Shown here in pieces: positions 7,882-17,029 of a stretch of DNA of 47,431 nucleotides. The stretch spans positions 1-47,431 of the forward strand of contig JBAYSY010000021.1 in assembly GCA_041675885.1 (NCBI GenBank). Reading direction: 5' to 3'. Origin of the DNA: JBAYSY01 sp041675885 (lineage in GTDB: Bacteria; Pseudomonadota; Alphaproteobacteria; Rhodobacterales; Rhodobacteraceae). The first letter of the stretch is position 1; each line of letters opens with the position of its first letter. The notes beneath the pieces are model-generated. The model made no database searches, was not told the origin of the DNA, and was given only the letters and a program-made list of their open reading frames with translations. The position numbers and the translations under genes were made by a program.

Positions 7882-9959
7882 GCCGGGATCATGCCGAGCA
7901 GGGCGGGCCGGGCCTCGGTGCCGATCTCGTCATAGGAAAGCACCGGCGCGGGCAGGCCCCTTGTGCCCAGCACGGTCCGCAGGAACCGCCGCCGCAGCGC
8001 CGAGGTCACCAGCGCGGGCGCGGCGCCGCCGCGCGACAGGCTCGTCAGCCGCTCGCCCAGCGCGTCGGCCAGCCGGTTGAACTGCTCGGGCGGCAGGGCC
8101 ACGTCCTGCACGCCGCGCTCACCCTCGATCTGGTAGCGGGCGAAGGTCTGCTCCCACTCCGGGGCAAGCTGGACAAGGGGGATGGTGCCGTCCTCGCGCT
8201 TCAGCCCGGCGACGATCTGGAAGCCGAGGCGGCGGCGGACATGTTCGCAGACCGCCTCGGGCGGCAGCGGCGTACCGCGCAACTCGGCGATCGCCTCGAG
8301 GATCAGCGGCAGGTTGCGGACCGACACCCGCTCCTCCAACAGCAGCCGCAGCACCGCGAGCAGCAGATCGACCGGCACCCGGTCGGGGATCAACTCATCC
8401 AGCAGCCGCCGGTTCGCCGCCGCCCGCACCGGGTCGGAGAGGTTGGCGAATTCGTCGAGCAGCCGCCGCAGCCCCTTGAGCGTCAGGAGCCGCGCGAAGG
8501 AGGATTTCATCACCTCAAGCAGATGGGTGGCCAGCACCTCGGCCGGGGTGACGGTGGTGAGGCCCGCGAGCACGGCCTCTTCCTGCCGGTCGGCGGCGAT
8601 CCAGCGGGCGGGGGCGCCATAGACCGGCTCACTCACATCCTCGCCCTCGGGCAGCGCGTGTTCGCCCTCGCCCGGCAGCACCAGTACCCGGCCGGGACAG
8701 AGCCGGTCGCGCGCCTGTTCAACCCCCTGGATACGGATGCGGTAGTGGCCGGGGGGCAGAACGGCCTCATCGGTCAGGCGGATCTCGGGCAGGATCAGGC
8801 CGAAGCTGGCGGCGACATGGTTGCGGATGCTGGCGATCCGCGCGTCGAGCCCGGTCGCCGGGTCGAGCACCATCGGCACCAGATCGGGGGCGAACTCCAC
8901 GTGGATCTCGTCGAAGTCGAGCACGTCGCCAATCGGGCGCTGGCGCGGTGCGGGGGGTTCGGCGGCCTGCACATCCTCGGGCGGCGGGCGGCTCGCCCCG
9001 AGCATCGCCGCCGCACCCAGCGCCGCGGCCCCGGCAAGGAAGGGCAGCATCGGCAGGCCCGGCACCAGCCCGAACAGCGCCATCAGCACCGCCACCGTGC
9101 CGAGCGCCGCCGGATAGCGGCCAAGCTGGCTGAACACCGCCATGTCGGTCGCCCCGGTCGCCCCGCCGCGCGCGAGCAGCAGCGCCGCCGCGACCGAGAT
9201 GATGACGGCGGGGATCTGGTTCACCAGCCCGTCGCCCACGGTCAGGATCGCATAGGTCTCGAACGCGCGGCCCAAAGGCATCCCGTGGACGACGACGCCG
9301 AGCACCAGCCCCATCACCATCGTGAGCAGCGTGATCAGCAGCCCCGCCACCGCGTCGCCCTTGACGAATTTCGACACCCCGTCGAGCGAGCCGAAGAAGT
9401 TGGTCTCGGCCTGTTCGCGCTCGCGCCGCGCCCGCGCCTCGGCATGGTCGATCGCGCCCGCCGACATGTCGCTGTCGATCGCAAGCTGCTTGCCCGGCAT
9501 CCCGTCGAGGGCGAAGCGCGCGCCGACCTCGGCCATCCGGCCCGCGCCCTTGGTGATGACGATGAAATTGACGATCAGCAGGATACAGAAGATCACCACC
9601 CCGAGCACGACCGAACCGCCCATGATGAAGCTCGCGAATGCCTCGATCACCTGGCCCGCGGCATCGGTGCCGCTGTGGCCCTGCCCGATGATCAGCTTGG
9701 TCGAGGATATGCTGAGCGACAGCCGCAGCAGCAGCGAGGCAAGCAGCACCGTGGGAAAGGCCGAGAAATCAAGCGGGCGCTCGATGAACAGTGTCACGGT
9801 GAACATCAGGATCGCCAGCGCGAAGGAAGCGGCGAGGCCGATATCGACGAACCAGGCCGGAACCGGCAGGATCATCATGACGATCACCGTCATGAGCGCG
9901 AGCGCCAGCAGGATCGTCGGCCGGAACAGGTCGCGCAGGGTCAGGGTGAGTTTCGGCAT
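7878..9959 (-). CDS. flhA: Flagellar export gate protein FlhA
   Basis: 693 residues, the standard size. About eight membrane segments lie in the first 310 residues, followed by a large cytoplasmic domain that docks export substrates and chaperones. The family signature R-F-A-L-D-G-M-P-G-K-Q-L-A-I-D-S-D falls at about residues 148-164. It lies between the lytic transglycosylase gene and fliR in the long leftward unit; its start follows the upstream stop by 3 bp. Confidence 0.97.
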   Translation of the reverse strand: MPKLTLTLRDLFRPTILLALALMTVIVMMILPVPAWFVDIGLAASFALAILMFTVTLFIERPLDFSAFPTVLLASLLLRLSLSISSTKLIIGQGHSGTDAAGQVIEAFASFIMGGSVVLGVVIFCILLIVNFIVITKGAGRMAEVGARFALDGMPGKQLAIDSDMSAGAIDHAEARARREREQAETNFFGSLDGVSKFVKGDAVAGLLITLLTMVMGLVLGVVVHGMPLGRAFETYAILTVGDGLVNQIPAVIISVAAALLLARGGATGATDMAVFSQLGRYPAALGTVAVLMALFGLVPGLPMLPFLAGAAALGAAAMLGASRPPPEDVQAAEPPAPRQRPIGDVLDFDEIHVEFAPDLVPMVLDPATGLDARIASIRNHVAASFGLILPEIRLTDEAVLPPGHYRIRIQGVEQARDRLCPGRVLVLPGEGEHALPEGEDVSEPVYGAPARWIAADRQEEAVLAGLTTVTPAEVLATHLLEVMKSSFARLLTLKGLRRLLDEFANLSDPVRAAANRRLLDELIPDRVPVDLLLAVLRLLLEERVSVRNLPLILEAIAELRGTPLPPEAVCEHVRRRLGFQIVAGLKREDGTIPLVQLAPEWEQTFARYQIEGERGVQDVALPPEQFNRLADALGERLTSLSRGGAAPALVTSALRRRFLRTVLGTRGLPAPVLSYDEIGTEARPALLGMIPA

Positions 9960-9962
9960 GGC

Positions 9963-10676
9963 TCAACCTCCGCCGATCAGCGGCCGGGAGCCGGTTGCGA
10001 TCAGTGCGCGGGCAGGCTGCGGCGGGGCGGCATAGAGCGACCCCGGAGTCGCCATGCTGCCGGGCTGAAGCAGCGGGTAGGCATTGGCGCGGACCTGCAC
10101 GAGGCGCGGGGGTGCCGGGTCCGGCGCGGGCAGCACCGCGAGATGGGCGGCGAAGCGCGCGGCGTAGCGGGCGGCATCGCCGGGCCTGCGCGAATGATAG
10201 GCCCCGGCGGCGGCCGTCCAGTCGCCGGTTTCCGCATGGAGCCGGGCAAGCAACCGGGCAGCGTAGCGGGCGTTGGTGTCGGGGTCGATCATCGCATCGA
10301 GTGAGGCGAAGGCGGCGCCGTGCCAGTGGTGGTTGATCTGGAAACAGCCGATATCGACATTTCCCGCGCCCGAGGCGAGGATCGCCCCGATCCGCTCCAG
10401 CGCCCCGGCGCGGGTTTCCAGCCAGGCCCCGCGACCCGCCTGGTTCAGCGTCCACGGCCAGGGCCGCATCGTGCCGCCCATGCTGCGCCCGGTCTCGGTC
10501 AGGGCGATGGCGTGCAGCACGGCTTCGGGCACGCCGGTTTCCGCGGCGGCACGGGCGGCGGCGGCCTCGCAAAGCGCGGCCGGGCCGGTCGCGGCACCGA
10601 CGGGCGGCACCCACAGCAAAAGCAGCACACAGACAAGTGCCATGATGTGCCCCGGATGGGGGAGGCCTGTCGTCAT
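9963..10676 (-). CDS. SltF-like periplasmic lytic transglycosylase
   Basis: 237 residues with an N-terminal hydrophobic export segment (about 10-28) and an SLT-type domain: likely catalytic Glu61 in A-L-T-E-T-G, the N-V-D-I-G-C-F-Q-I-N-H-H-W-H segment at about 117-130 and a late A-A-A-G-A-Y-H-S motif. It should cleave peptidoglycan so the rod can pass. Rhodobacter sphaeroides uses a dedicated enzyme, SltF, because its FlgJ lacks a muramidase domain; the location before flhA supports the same role. A GGGGAAG ribosome site lies 8 bp before the chosen ATG. The C-terminal 50 residues are Pro-rich and of unknown role. Confidence 0.82.
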   Translation of the reverse strand: MTTGLPHPGHIMALVCVLLLLWVPPVGAATGPAALCEAAAARAAAETGVPEAVLHAIALTETGRSMGGTMRPWPWTLNQAGRGAWLETRAGALERIGAILASGAGNVDIGCFQINHHWHGAAFASLDAMIDPDTNARYAARLLARLHAETGDWTAAAGAYHSRRPGDAARYAARFAAHLAVLPAPDPAPPRLVQVRANAYPLLQPGSMATPGSLYAAPPQPARALIATGSRPLIGGG

Positions 10677-10752
10677 CTTCGATTCTTCCCCGATTTCCCG
10701 TTATGCGGCCGCGGTTCTCCGCAAGCCGGGGGCACCCGCCCCGAGTCGCAGC

Positions 10753-12984
10753 CTAGGGGTGATTCCTTTCCAAATGCTCAACCGCTCGGGGCGTTGCGGT
10801 GGGGGCCGTATCCGCGGGCATCGGAAAGGTATCGAGCAGCTGGTCGATAGTGATCCGGGTCTCGCGGCTTGCTTCAAGCAGCAACCGGCCATGGGCGAGC
10901 GGCCCGGCGGGGTCCGTTCCGGTCGGGTGCTCCGGCGGTTCGGGGCCGACAGGCTCGGGCCCGGCCTCACCCGCGCGCCACAGGGCATGTTCGGCCCGAC
11001 CGGGTTCGCCAGCCTCCTGCCAGGCGCGGGCGGCGGCCCCATGTCGGCCAAGCAGTTCATGCGCTTCGGCCCTCAGCGCCGCGGCCTCCGGGCCGGTCTC
11101 TCCGGCCAGCAGCCGCAGCACCCCCCGCCCGTCACGGCGCAAAAGCGCGGCGCGGGCGGCAAGCCGGTCCTCCTGCGCCCCCCGGGGCGGGGGTATCCAG
11201 CCCTCGGCCGCCTCGGGAAAACCGAGATCAAGGAGCCGCCCGGCCAGCGCTCTCCGGGTTGCGGCGGGCAGGTCAGGCAGCGGGACATCGGCAAGCGCAT
11301 GTCGCAAAAGCGCATCGTCGCCGCCACGTTCGGCCAGCATCCGCCAGAGATCGGGCAGGATGTCGCCCGCCCCGACGGCCAGTGCAAAGCCTTCGGCATA
11401 ATCGCCCGAAGCCGCCGTCGCCAGCGCCAGCGCCCGGCGCAGGGGGGCCGCCGCCGGGCCGCCACGGTGTTCGCGTTCAAGCGCCCCGAGCGCGGCGAAC
11501 CCCCCCGGATCCAGCATGCCGCCACGGGCGATCACGCTTTCGGTCAGCGCCACCATCGCCTCAGCCGCGGTGGCGTCATTGGCGGTGGCGAGTGTGCGCA
11601 GCGCATCCTCGGCCGCCGCCGTCTCACCCCGCGCCAGCCCCGCGCGGGCCTCGGCCAGCCGCATCGGCCCGCCGGGCTCGCCCGGGGCGCGGCCGACCGC
11701 ATCACGCGCCGCCTGCGCCGCACCCTCGTCGCCCAGTTCGAGAAACCGCCGCGACAGGTCGGGGCCGAGATGTCGGCGCAGATGCAGCGGCAGGGCGGAA
11801 AAGGCACGCAGCACCGCCGCGTCCTCGACCGCATCCCCCGGCGAAAGCGACGGGCGTGCCAGCACCGCCCAGAGTGCCACCGCACCGTCGCACCCTTCCA
11901 TTCCCGAAAGCGCATGATCCCCGGGCGGGGGGCGGCCATCCATCACCGCGGCCAGTGCCGCAATCACCGGCGTGGCGGCGGTATCGTTGCCGAAAGCCGC
12001 CATGGTCTCGGCCGCCTCGGCACCGAACCCGGCGTGGAGGTAAAGCCGGGCCAGCGCCAGCGCCACTGCCGGATCGGGCCGGTCGAACTCTCCAAGCAGT
12101 TTCGAGCGCAGATCGGCCAGCCGCAGGGTGAAGGGCATATCGCCGCCCCAGTCGGCCAGCGCGACATCGGCATCGGACAGGCAGGTGCCCCCCTCGCCAG
12201 TGAAGGGCGTGGGCCGGTGGGTGCCGTCGCGCAGGTGCAGATGGGCGGCGGCGGGCGGACCGGTGTCGCTGCCGATGTTCGGGGTCATGTTCGGGACCAT
12301 ATCCGGGGGCAGCGGCGCGACCGACTCGACCAGACCATGTGTCGCGGCCGCGCCGATCCGGTCGAGCAACGCATTCCGCAACAGCACCGCCCGCGGATCC
12401 GGCAACGGCGGGGGCAGAGGATCGGGGGGCGGCACCGCCATCTGCTCCGCCGTTCCGTTGCGGGGCAGGGCCGTGGCCGGCGGGGCGGGGACGGGGGCTT
12501 GCACAAGCGCACCGCCCAGCCGGGGCTGCGGACGGCGGACGGGCCGGGAACCAGGCGGGGCAACGGCGGGACCGTCGGGGGCGGCCAGCGCGCGCTCATA
12601 CCCCGAACCCTCGACGGCCGGGCCATCGCGGATATCGATCGCCACAACCCCCGGACGGGCCTCGAAGGCAACCGCGTGGCAGGCGCAGCCGATACCGAGC
12701 CGCAAGTCGCCACTGTCAGGGTCGGCCCAGATCGCCGACAACCGGTCGCGGCCGATATGACGGAACACCCGCGAAAGATCGTAGCGCACCCCCCCGCGCG
12801 CCACACGGAACGCATAACCGTCCGCAGTGCGGCCAAAGGCCCAGTCGGGCGTATCGCCGAGATCGATCGCCAGCCGGGTGAAGCCCGGATGCTCACCCGA
12901 CCTCACACCGACCGCCGGAACCTGCGCTGCCGCCGCCCCGGCCCAGAGCGCCAGCAGCACCAGCAGCATCGGCACATGCCGGAG
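10753..12984 (-). CDS. Large exported protein of unknown function in the motA operon
   Basis: About 744 residues; the ATG (12985-12987) overlaps the motA stop by one base. I do not recognise the family. A signal peptide (residues 1-21, ending A-A-A-A-Q) sends it to the periplasm. Residues 24-122 look like a beta-rich domain with a C-A-C-H motif at 101-104; a Pro-rich linker follows (about 140-220); the rest, to about 720, is Ala/Leu/Arg-rich helix pairs resembling a TPR-like solenoid. Its place directly after motE-like and motA suggests a stator- or peptidoglycan-associated role, comparable in context only to periplasmic MotC of rhizobia. The end coordinate given excludes the three start bases shared with the overlap. 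Confidence 0.85.
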   Translation of the reverse strand, partial: LRHVPMLLVLLALWAGAAAAQVPAVGVRSGEHPGFTRLAIDLGDTPDWAFGRTADGYAFRVARGGVRYDLSRVFRHIGRDRLSAIWADPDSGDLRLGIGCACHAVAFEARPGVVAIDIRDGPAVEGSGYERALAAPDGPAVAPPGSRPVRRPQPRLGGALVQAPVPAPPATALPRNGTAEQMAVPPPDPLPPPLPDPRAVLLRNALLDRIGAAATHGLVESVAPLPPDMVPNMTPNIGSDTGPPAAAHLHLRDGTHRPTPFTGEGGTCLSDADVALADWGGDMPFTLRLADLRSKLLGEFDRPDPAVALALARLYLHAGFGAEAAETMAAFGNDTAATPVIAALAAVMDGRPPPGDHALSGMEGCDGAVALWAVLARPSLSPGDAVEDAAVLRAFSALPLHLRRHLGPDLSRRFLELGDEGAAQAARDAVGRAPGEPGGPMRLAEARAGLARGETAAAEDALRTLATANDATAAEAMVALTESVIARGGMLDPGGFAALGALEREHRGGPAAAPLRRALALATAASGDYAEGFALAVGAGDILPDLWRMLAERGGDDALLRHALADVPLPDLPAATRRALAGRLLDLGFPEAAEGWIPPPRGAQEDRLAARAALLRRDGRGVLRLLAGETGPEAAALRAEAHELLGRHGAAARAWQEAGEPGRAEHALWRAGEAGPEPVGPEPPEHPTGTDPAGPLAHGRLLLEASRETRITIDQLLDTFPMPADTAPTATPRAVEHLERNHP

Positions 12985-12986
12985 CA

Positions 12987-13856
12987 TCAGGCTGCCTCCT
13001 GCCGCAGCGCACGCAGCGCGGTTTCCAGGTCGGTGAAACTCGGCCGGATATGGTGCGGCGTATTCTGGCGCCCGACCTCGATGCAGATATTCGCCGGGTG
13101 GTTGTGAAGGTTCGCCACCAGAACCTCACGGATCAGCAGATGGAAATGGGCGTCCTCCTCGGTCACGGCGCGCACCCGCGAGGCGAAGGGGCCGACGATC
13201 CCGTAGGCGAGAAACACCCCCAGGAAGGTGCCCACCAGCGCGCTGCCGATCATCTTGCCGAGGATCTCGGGCGGCTGGTCGATCGAGCTCATGGTCTTGA
13301 TGATCCCGAGCACCGCCGCCACGATCCCCAGCGCGGGGAGCGCGTCGGCCGTGGTCTGGAGCGCGTGGCTGGAATGCAGCGCGTGATGCTGATTCGTCTC
13401 GACCCGCTTGTCGAGCACCTCCTCGACCTGATGCGGATCGTCGTAATTCATCCCCGCGGCGCGCAGCGTGTCGCAGATCAGATCGACGCTTTCATGATCG
13501 TGCAGGATGCGCGGATAGCGGGCGAAGATCGCCGAATCCCGCGGCGTCTCGATATGTTCCTCAAGCGCGACGGGGTTCGAACGGGCGATGCGGATCAGTT
13601 CGAACAACAGGCACAACAGATCGCGGTAGTCGGCGGGTTTCCAGCGCGGGCCGCGGAACACCTTGCCGAGGTCGCGCAGCGTGGTTTTCACCCCCGACAG
13701 GTCGTTTCCCAGCAGAAAGGCCCCGACCGCGGCACCGCCGATCATCACCATCTCGAACGGCAGCGCGTAGAGGATGACCACAAGCTGCCCGCCCGCAAGC
13801 ATGAAGCCGCCGAACACCATCACGAAGACGACGGCAATCCCGACCAGACCGATCAT
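12987..13856 (-). CDS. motA: Flagellar stator protein MotA
   Basis: 289 residues with the four-segment MotA layout: two membrane segments near the N-terminus (about 1-55), a cytoplasmic loop (Y-R-D-L-L-C-L-L-F-E and following), then two more after residue 165, including the conserved T-A-D-A-L-P-A-L-G-I-V-A-A-V-L-G. It forms the ion channel and torque-generating part of the stator with MotB, whose gene is at 23.9-24.7 kb rather than adjacent. The ATG at 13854-13856 is chosen because an AGGGGGGA ribosome site precedes it and the first membrane helix then starts at residue 1; longer starts add an implausible hydrophilic head. Confidence 0.95.
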   Translation of the reverse strand: MIGLVGIAVVFVMVFGGFMLAGGQLVVILYALPFEMVMIGGAAVGAFLLGNDLSGVKTTLRDLGKVFRGPRWKPADYRDLLCLLFELIRIARSNPVALEEHIETPRDSAIFARYPRILHDHESVDLICDTLRAAGMNYDDPHQVEEVLDKRVETNQHHALHSSHALQTTADALPALGIVAAVLGIIKTMSSIDQPPEILGKMIGSALVGTFLGVFLAYGIVGPFASRVRAVTEEDAHFHLLIREVLVANLHNHPANICIEVGRQNTPHHIRPSFTDLETALRALRQEAA

Positions 13857-13905
13857 GCCGATCCCCCCTTCGATATGGCCGCACGGGCCGGTGTGAACCT
13901 GCCGG

Positions 13906-14490
13906 TCATTCGCGCGGCACCAAGGCGTTGCGACCCGCAAGCAACAGGCTCACGGTATAGGCGGCGTCGGGCGACATGCCCGAAAGCACCGCGGCGGCGG
14001 CATCCGGGCGCATCCGGCCAAGGAAACCCGCGGCGAACTCCGGGGCCATGGTCTCGAACAGTTGCGCCGCCTCGCGCGGTTTCATCGCCTCATAGACCGC
14101 GGTCAGGCGCGACAGATCCCCCTCGGCCGCCCCGTCGGCGCGGGCGAGGGTCTCGGACAGGGTCGCCTCGGCCCCGGTCAGCGCGGCGAGCCGCTCCTCG
14201 ACCATGTGCTTGGCCCGGGAAAGCGCCTGCATCCGGCCTGCAAGCGCATCCTCCTGCAAGCGCACCCGCTCTTCACGCAGGCGCAGCGCCCCGGCCAGTT
14301 CCGAGGGCAGGGCGCAGTCGGCCCCGGGCGGGGCGGATTCGGCCTGCACCGGCACCGGCTGCGCCGCATCGGCCCCGCGGGCAAGCGCACCACCCACCCC
14401 GAGCCCGCCACGAATCACCCCGGAGGCGAGCAGGATCGCCACCACCACCGCAAGTGCCCCGCGCGGCCTGCGTCTTGACCGCCCGCTCAT
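13906..14490 (-). CDS. MotE-like flagellar protein (coiled coil plus MgtE-N-like domain)
   Basis: 194 residues: one membrane or signal segment at about 11-28, a linker, a long coiled coil (about 65-120, beginning R-L-R-E-E-R-V-R-L-Q) and a C-terminal helical domain (about 125-185, with Y-E-A-M-K-P-R-E-A-A-Q-L-F-E-T-M) of the type shared by MgtE N-domains and flagellar MotE. In rhizobia MotE is a periplasmic partner of MotC. It lies 49 bp upstream of motA in the same operon and overlaps the preceding gene by 4 bp. The domain call is good; the exact function is inferred. Confidence 0.75.
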   Translation of the reverse strand: MSGRSRRRPRGALAVVVAILLASGVIRGGLGVGGALARGADAAQPVPVQAESAPPGADCALPSELAGALRLREERVRLQEDALAGRMQALSRAKHMVEERLAALTGAEATLSETLARADGAAEGDLSRLTAVYEAMKPREAAQLFETMAPEFAAGFLGRMRPDAAAAVLSGMSPDAAYTVSLLLAGRNALVPRE

Positions 14491-14852
14491 TCCGCGGCCT
14501 CGCGGACCATGTCGCGGGCAGGGCGGTGGCGGATGAACCGGGCACGGGTGCCCGGCGCCTCACCGGGGTCGGGCAGGTCATGGAGCGACGCGACCAGCAG
14601 TTCCAGCCGCACCGCCGCAGCCTCGGCCCGGGCGGTCAGTTCCCCGAGCCGCGCGGTCGATTCGCCCGCCGCCCCGCGCGCCTGCGCCAGTGCCCTGGTC
14701 AGGTCATCGACCTGCGCCGACATCACCGCGACCGCGCCGCCCATGCCGTTTTCCAGCCGGGTGAACCGCGCAAGCCGCCGTGACAGCACATAACAGTAAA
14801 GCGCCGCCGCAAAGGCCCCGGCGGCAAGCAGGATATCGGCGATCAGGTCCAT
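14487..14852 (-). CDS. Small membrane-anchored coiled-coil protein of the flagellar operon
   Basis: 121 residues: one N-terminal membrane segment (about 1-24), then a basic stretch (S-R-R-L-A-R-F-T-R-L) and a heptad-rich helix (about 40-90) with a hydrophilic tail. The function is unknown. Genes of this type follow fliL in alphaproteobacterial flagellar clusters; it may belong to a DUF family described from such clusters (DUF6468 is my best guess, unchecked). It sits between fliL2 and motE-like with a 4-bp overlap, so it is part of the stator/basal-body operon. Confidence 0.72.
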   Translation of the reverse strand: MDLIADILLAAGAFAAALYCYVLSRRLARFTRLENGMGGAVAVMSAQVDDLTRALAQARGAAGESTARLGELTARAEAAAVRLELLVASLHDLPDPGEAPGTRARFIRHRPARDMVREAAE

Positions 14853-14863
14853 GCCCGTCCCTC

Positions 14864-15349
14864 CTAGTTCAGCACGAATTCGGTCACGAGCAGGTCGCGC
14901 ACCCGCCCCTCGCCGGTCACCATCTGCACCCGGCGCAGCATCTGCGCCCGCAGCCGCACCAGCGCCGAAGGATCCTCAAGCTCCGCCACCGCGACCGCGC
15001 GCAGATAGCCGTTCAGCACGTCACGCACCCGCGGCATCAGCTGCGCCACTTCGGACTGATGGCCGCGCGCCACCTCAAGCTCGGCCGCGAATCGCAGGTG
15101 GCGGCCGCCCGCACCGGGGGAAAGCGAGATCATGAGTGGCTCCACCGGCACGAAGGCGATATCCGGCAGCGGCTCGGGCCCCGGCCCGGCCTGCTGCGTC
15201 GCGGGCAGGGGAATCAACCCGGAGAAGGTGACGAAAAAGCCGCCGCCCCCCAGCAGAAGCGCCAGCAAAAGCCCGATGAAAAGCGGCTTGCGCGAACGTG
15301 CGGGCGCGGCTTCGGCCGGGATATCCTGCGGCTGGGCGGCGTCGGTCAT
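14864..15349 (-). CDS. fliL: Flagellar basal body protein FliL, second copy
   Basis: 161 residues with a cytoplasmic N-tail, one membrane segment (about 22-44) and a FliL periplasmic domain (V-P-V-E-P-L-M-I-S-L near 88-97 and a terminal L-L-V-T-E-F-V-L-N). This is the more classical of the two FliL genes; it heads the leftward operon with motE-like, motA and the export genes and faces fliF. FliL rings surround the stator and support motor torque. A GGAGACCGG stretch precedes the ATG. Confidence 0.88.
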   Translation of the reverse strand: MTDAAQPQDIPAEAAPARSRKPLFIGLLLALLLGGGGFFVTFSGLIPLPATQQAGPGPEPLPDIAFVPVEPLMISLSPGAGGRHLRFAAELEVARGHQSEVAQLMPRVRDVLNGYLRAVAVAELEDPSALVRLRAQMLRRVQMVTGEGRVRDLLVTEFVLN

Positions 15350-15397
15350 GGTCCGGTCTCCGGTACTGTTCCTGCACCCAGCTATAACCGCCGGTCA

Positions 15398-15412
15398 CTA
15401 ACCGATTGTTAA
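15398..15412. promoter_or_regulatory. CtrA-like box between fliL2 and fliF
   Basis: CTAA-CCGATTG-TTAA, one mismatch from TTAA-N7-TTAA, in the 117-bp gap between divergent fliL2 and fliF. It is one of the best matches among the four such sites in the flagellar region, and could serve both directions. Confidence 0.55.
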
Positions 15413-15466
15413 GCCCGCCCGGCCCATGATGGCGGCAGATCAGGGCAGAAGCCCGATTCCCCGGAG

Positions 15467-17029
15467 ATGCAGGTGAAACAGTTTTCGACCCTCTGGTCCG
15501 CGCTCGACCCACGCCGCAGGGCGATCGTCATCGGCGCCACGGTGGCGGTTTTCGTGGCGGTGCTGGCGCTGGCCCGGCTGGCCGCGACGCCGCCCATGGC
15601 ACTATTATATGCGGGGCTGGAACCCGGCAGTTCCGGCGAGGTGGTGCAGGCGCTGGAACAGCGCAGGGTCACCTATCAGATCCGCGGCGATTCGATCTTC
15701 GTCGCCGCCAGTGCGCGGGACAAATTGCGGATGACACTGGCATCCGAGGGGCTGCCCGCGAACGGCGGTGCGGGGTATGAACTGCTCGATTCGCTCTCGG
15801 GTTTCGGCACCACGGCGCAGATGTTCGACGCCGCATACTGGCGCGCGAAGGAAGGCGAGCTCGCCCGCACCATCGCCGCAAGCCCGCGGATTCGCAGCGC
15901 CAGGGTGCATATCGCCCCCGCGCCCGCCCAGCCGTTCCGGCGCGATTCCCGACCCACCGCCTCGGTCACCGTGACCACGGCGGGGGGCACGCTGTCGCCC
16001 GATCAGGCGCGGGCGTTCAGGCATCTGGTGGCGACGGCGGTGGCCGGGCTCGCGCCCGGGGACGTGGCGGTGATCGACAGCGCCATCGGCCTTGTCGCAG
16101 CCGAGGACGATACCAGCCCGGCCCGCGCCGCGGGCAACCGCGCGGCCGAGTTGCGCCGCAACGCAGAGCGGCTGCTTGCCGCCCGGGTCGGCCCCGGCAA
16201 GGCGCTGGTCGAGGTCAGCGTCGATCTGGTGACCGAACGCGAATCGATCATCGAGCGGCGCTTCGACCCCGAGACAAGGGTGGCGATCTCGACCGAGACC
16301 GAATCGCGCAGCGATTCCGCCTCCGGCGGCGATCCGGCAGGGGTCACCGTGGCCTCGAACCTGCCCGAAGGCGATGCCGCCGGCGCGGGCGAATCGCGCA
16401 GCCAGTCGAACGAAACGCGCGAGCGGGTGAATTACGAAGTGTCCGAAGTCCAGCGCGAGTTGGAGCGCGCCCCGGGATCGGTACGGCGGCTCACGGTCGC
16501 GGTGCTGGTGGACGGGCTGCGCGATGGCGACGGGCTCTGGCAACCGCGCCCGGACGAAGAGCTCGCGGACCTGCGCGAACTGGTGGCCTCGGCCGTGGGC
16601 TTCGATGCGGACCGTGGCGACACGATCACCCTGCGCAGCATGGCGTTCGAACCCGTCCCCGAGGAAGGCACCCTTGCCGGTGGCCCGGGGTTCCCGCTCG
16701 ATCCGATGACGCTGGCGCAGCTCGGGGTGGCGGCGCTGGTGGCACTGATCCTCGGGCTGTTCGTGCTGCGCCCGATCCTGACGCAGGGCCGCGCCACGCC
16801 CATGACCGCCCCCGCCGCGCTGCCCGGCGCGGCATCCACAACGGGGCCGGTCCTCACCGGCGAGATCGCCGGGGACGACACGCCCGCGCAACTCACCGTT
16901 GTCCCGGCCCCCGAAAACGAAGCGCCCGCCGACCCGGTGGAACGGTTGCGCAAGCTGATCGCCGACCGGCAGGACGAATCGATCGAGATCCTGCGCGGCT
17001 GGATGGAAGAGCGCGGGGAGAGCCGGTGA
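15467..17029 (+). CDS. fliF: Flagellar MS-ring protein FliF
   Basis: 520 residues, the usual FliF size. Membrane segments lie at about 20-40 and 418-438; between them are the ring-building motifs, including the Y-E-L-L-D-S-L-S-G-F-G segment and a YscJ-like domain with A-R-V-H-I-A. The C-terminal helix (D-P-V-E-R-L-R-K-L-I) is the likely FliG-binding tail. FliF forms the MS ring in the inner membrane, the base for the export gate. GGAG abuts the ATG at 15467; a GTG at 15473 has better spacing and may be the true start. The stop overlaps fliH (TGATG). Confidence 0.95.
   Translation: MQVKQFSTLWSALDPRRRAIVIGATVAVFVAVLALARLAATPPMALLYAGLEPGSSGEVVQALEQRRVTYQIRGDSIFVAASARDKLRMTLASEGLPANGGAGYELLDSLSGFGTTAQMFDAAYWRAKEGELARTIAASPRIRSARVHIAPAPAQPFRRDSRPTASVTVTTAGGTLSPDQARAFRHLVATAVAGLAPGDVAVIDSAIGLVAAEDDTSPARAAGNRAAELRRNAERLLAARVGPGKALVEVSVDLVTERESIIERRFDPETRVAISTETESRSDSASGGDPAGVTVASNLPEGDAAGAGESRSQSNETRERVNYEVSEVQRELERAPGSVRRLTVAVLVDGLRDGDGLWQPRPDEELADLRELVASAVGFDADRGDTITLRSMAFEPVPEEGTLAGGPGFPLDPMTLAQLGVAALVALILGLFVLRPILTQGRATPMTAPAALPGAASTTGPVLTGEIAGDDTPAQLTVVPAPENEAPADPVERLRKLIADRQDESIEILRGWMEERGESR

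Noticed and set aside
12675..12686. C-A-C-H in the 744-residue protein as a haem site.
   Set aside because: c-type haem needs C-x-x-C-H; only one residue separates the cysteines.
10273..13107. A very long open frame on the plus strand opposite the 744-residue gene and its neighbour.
   Set aside because: It has no family features, and the minus-strand genes there have signal peptides, coupled starts and ribosome sites; high GC leaves antisense frames open.
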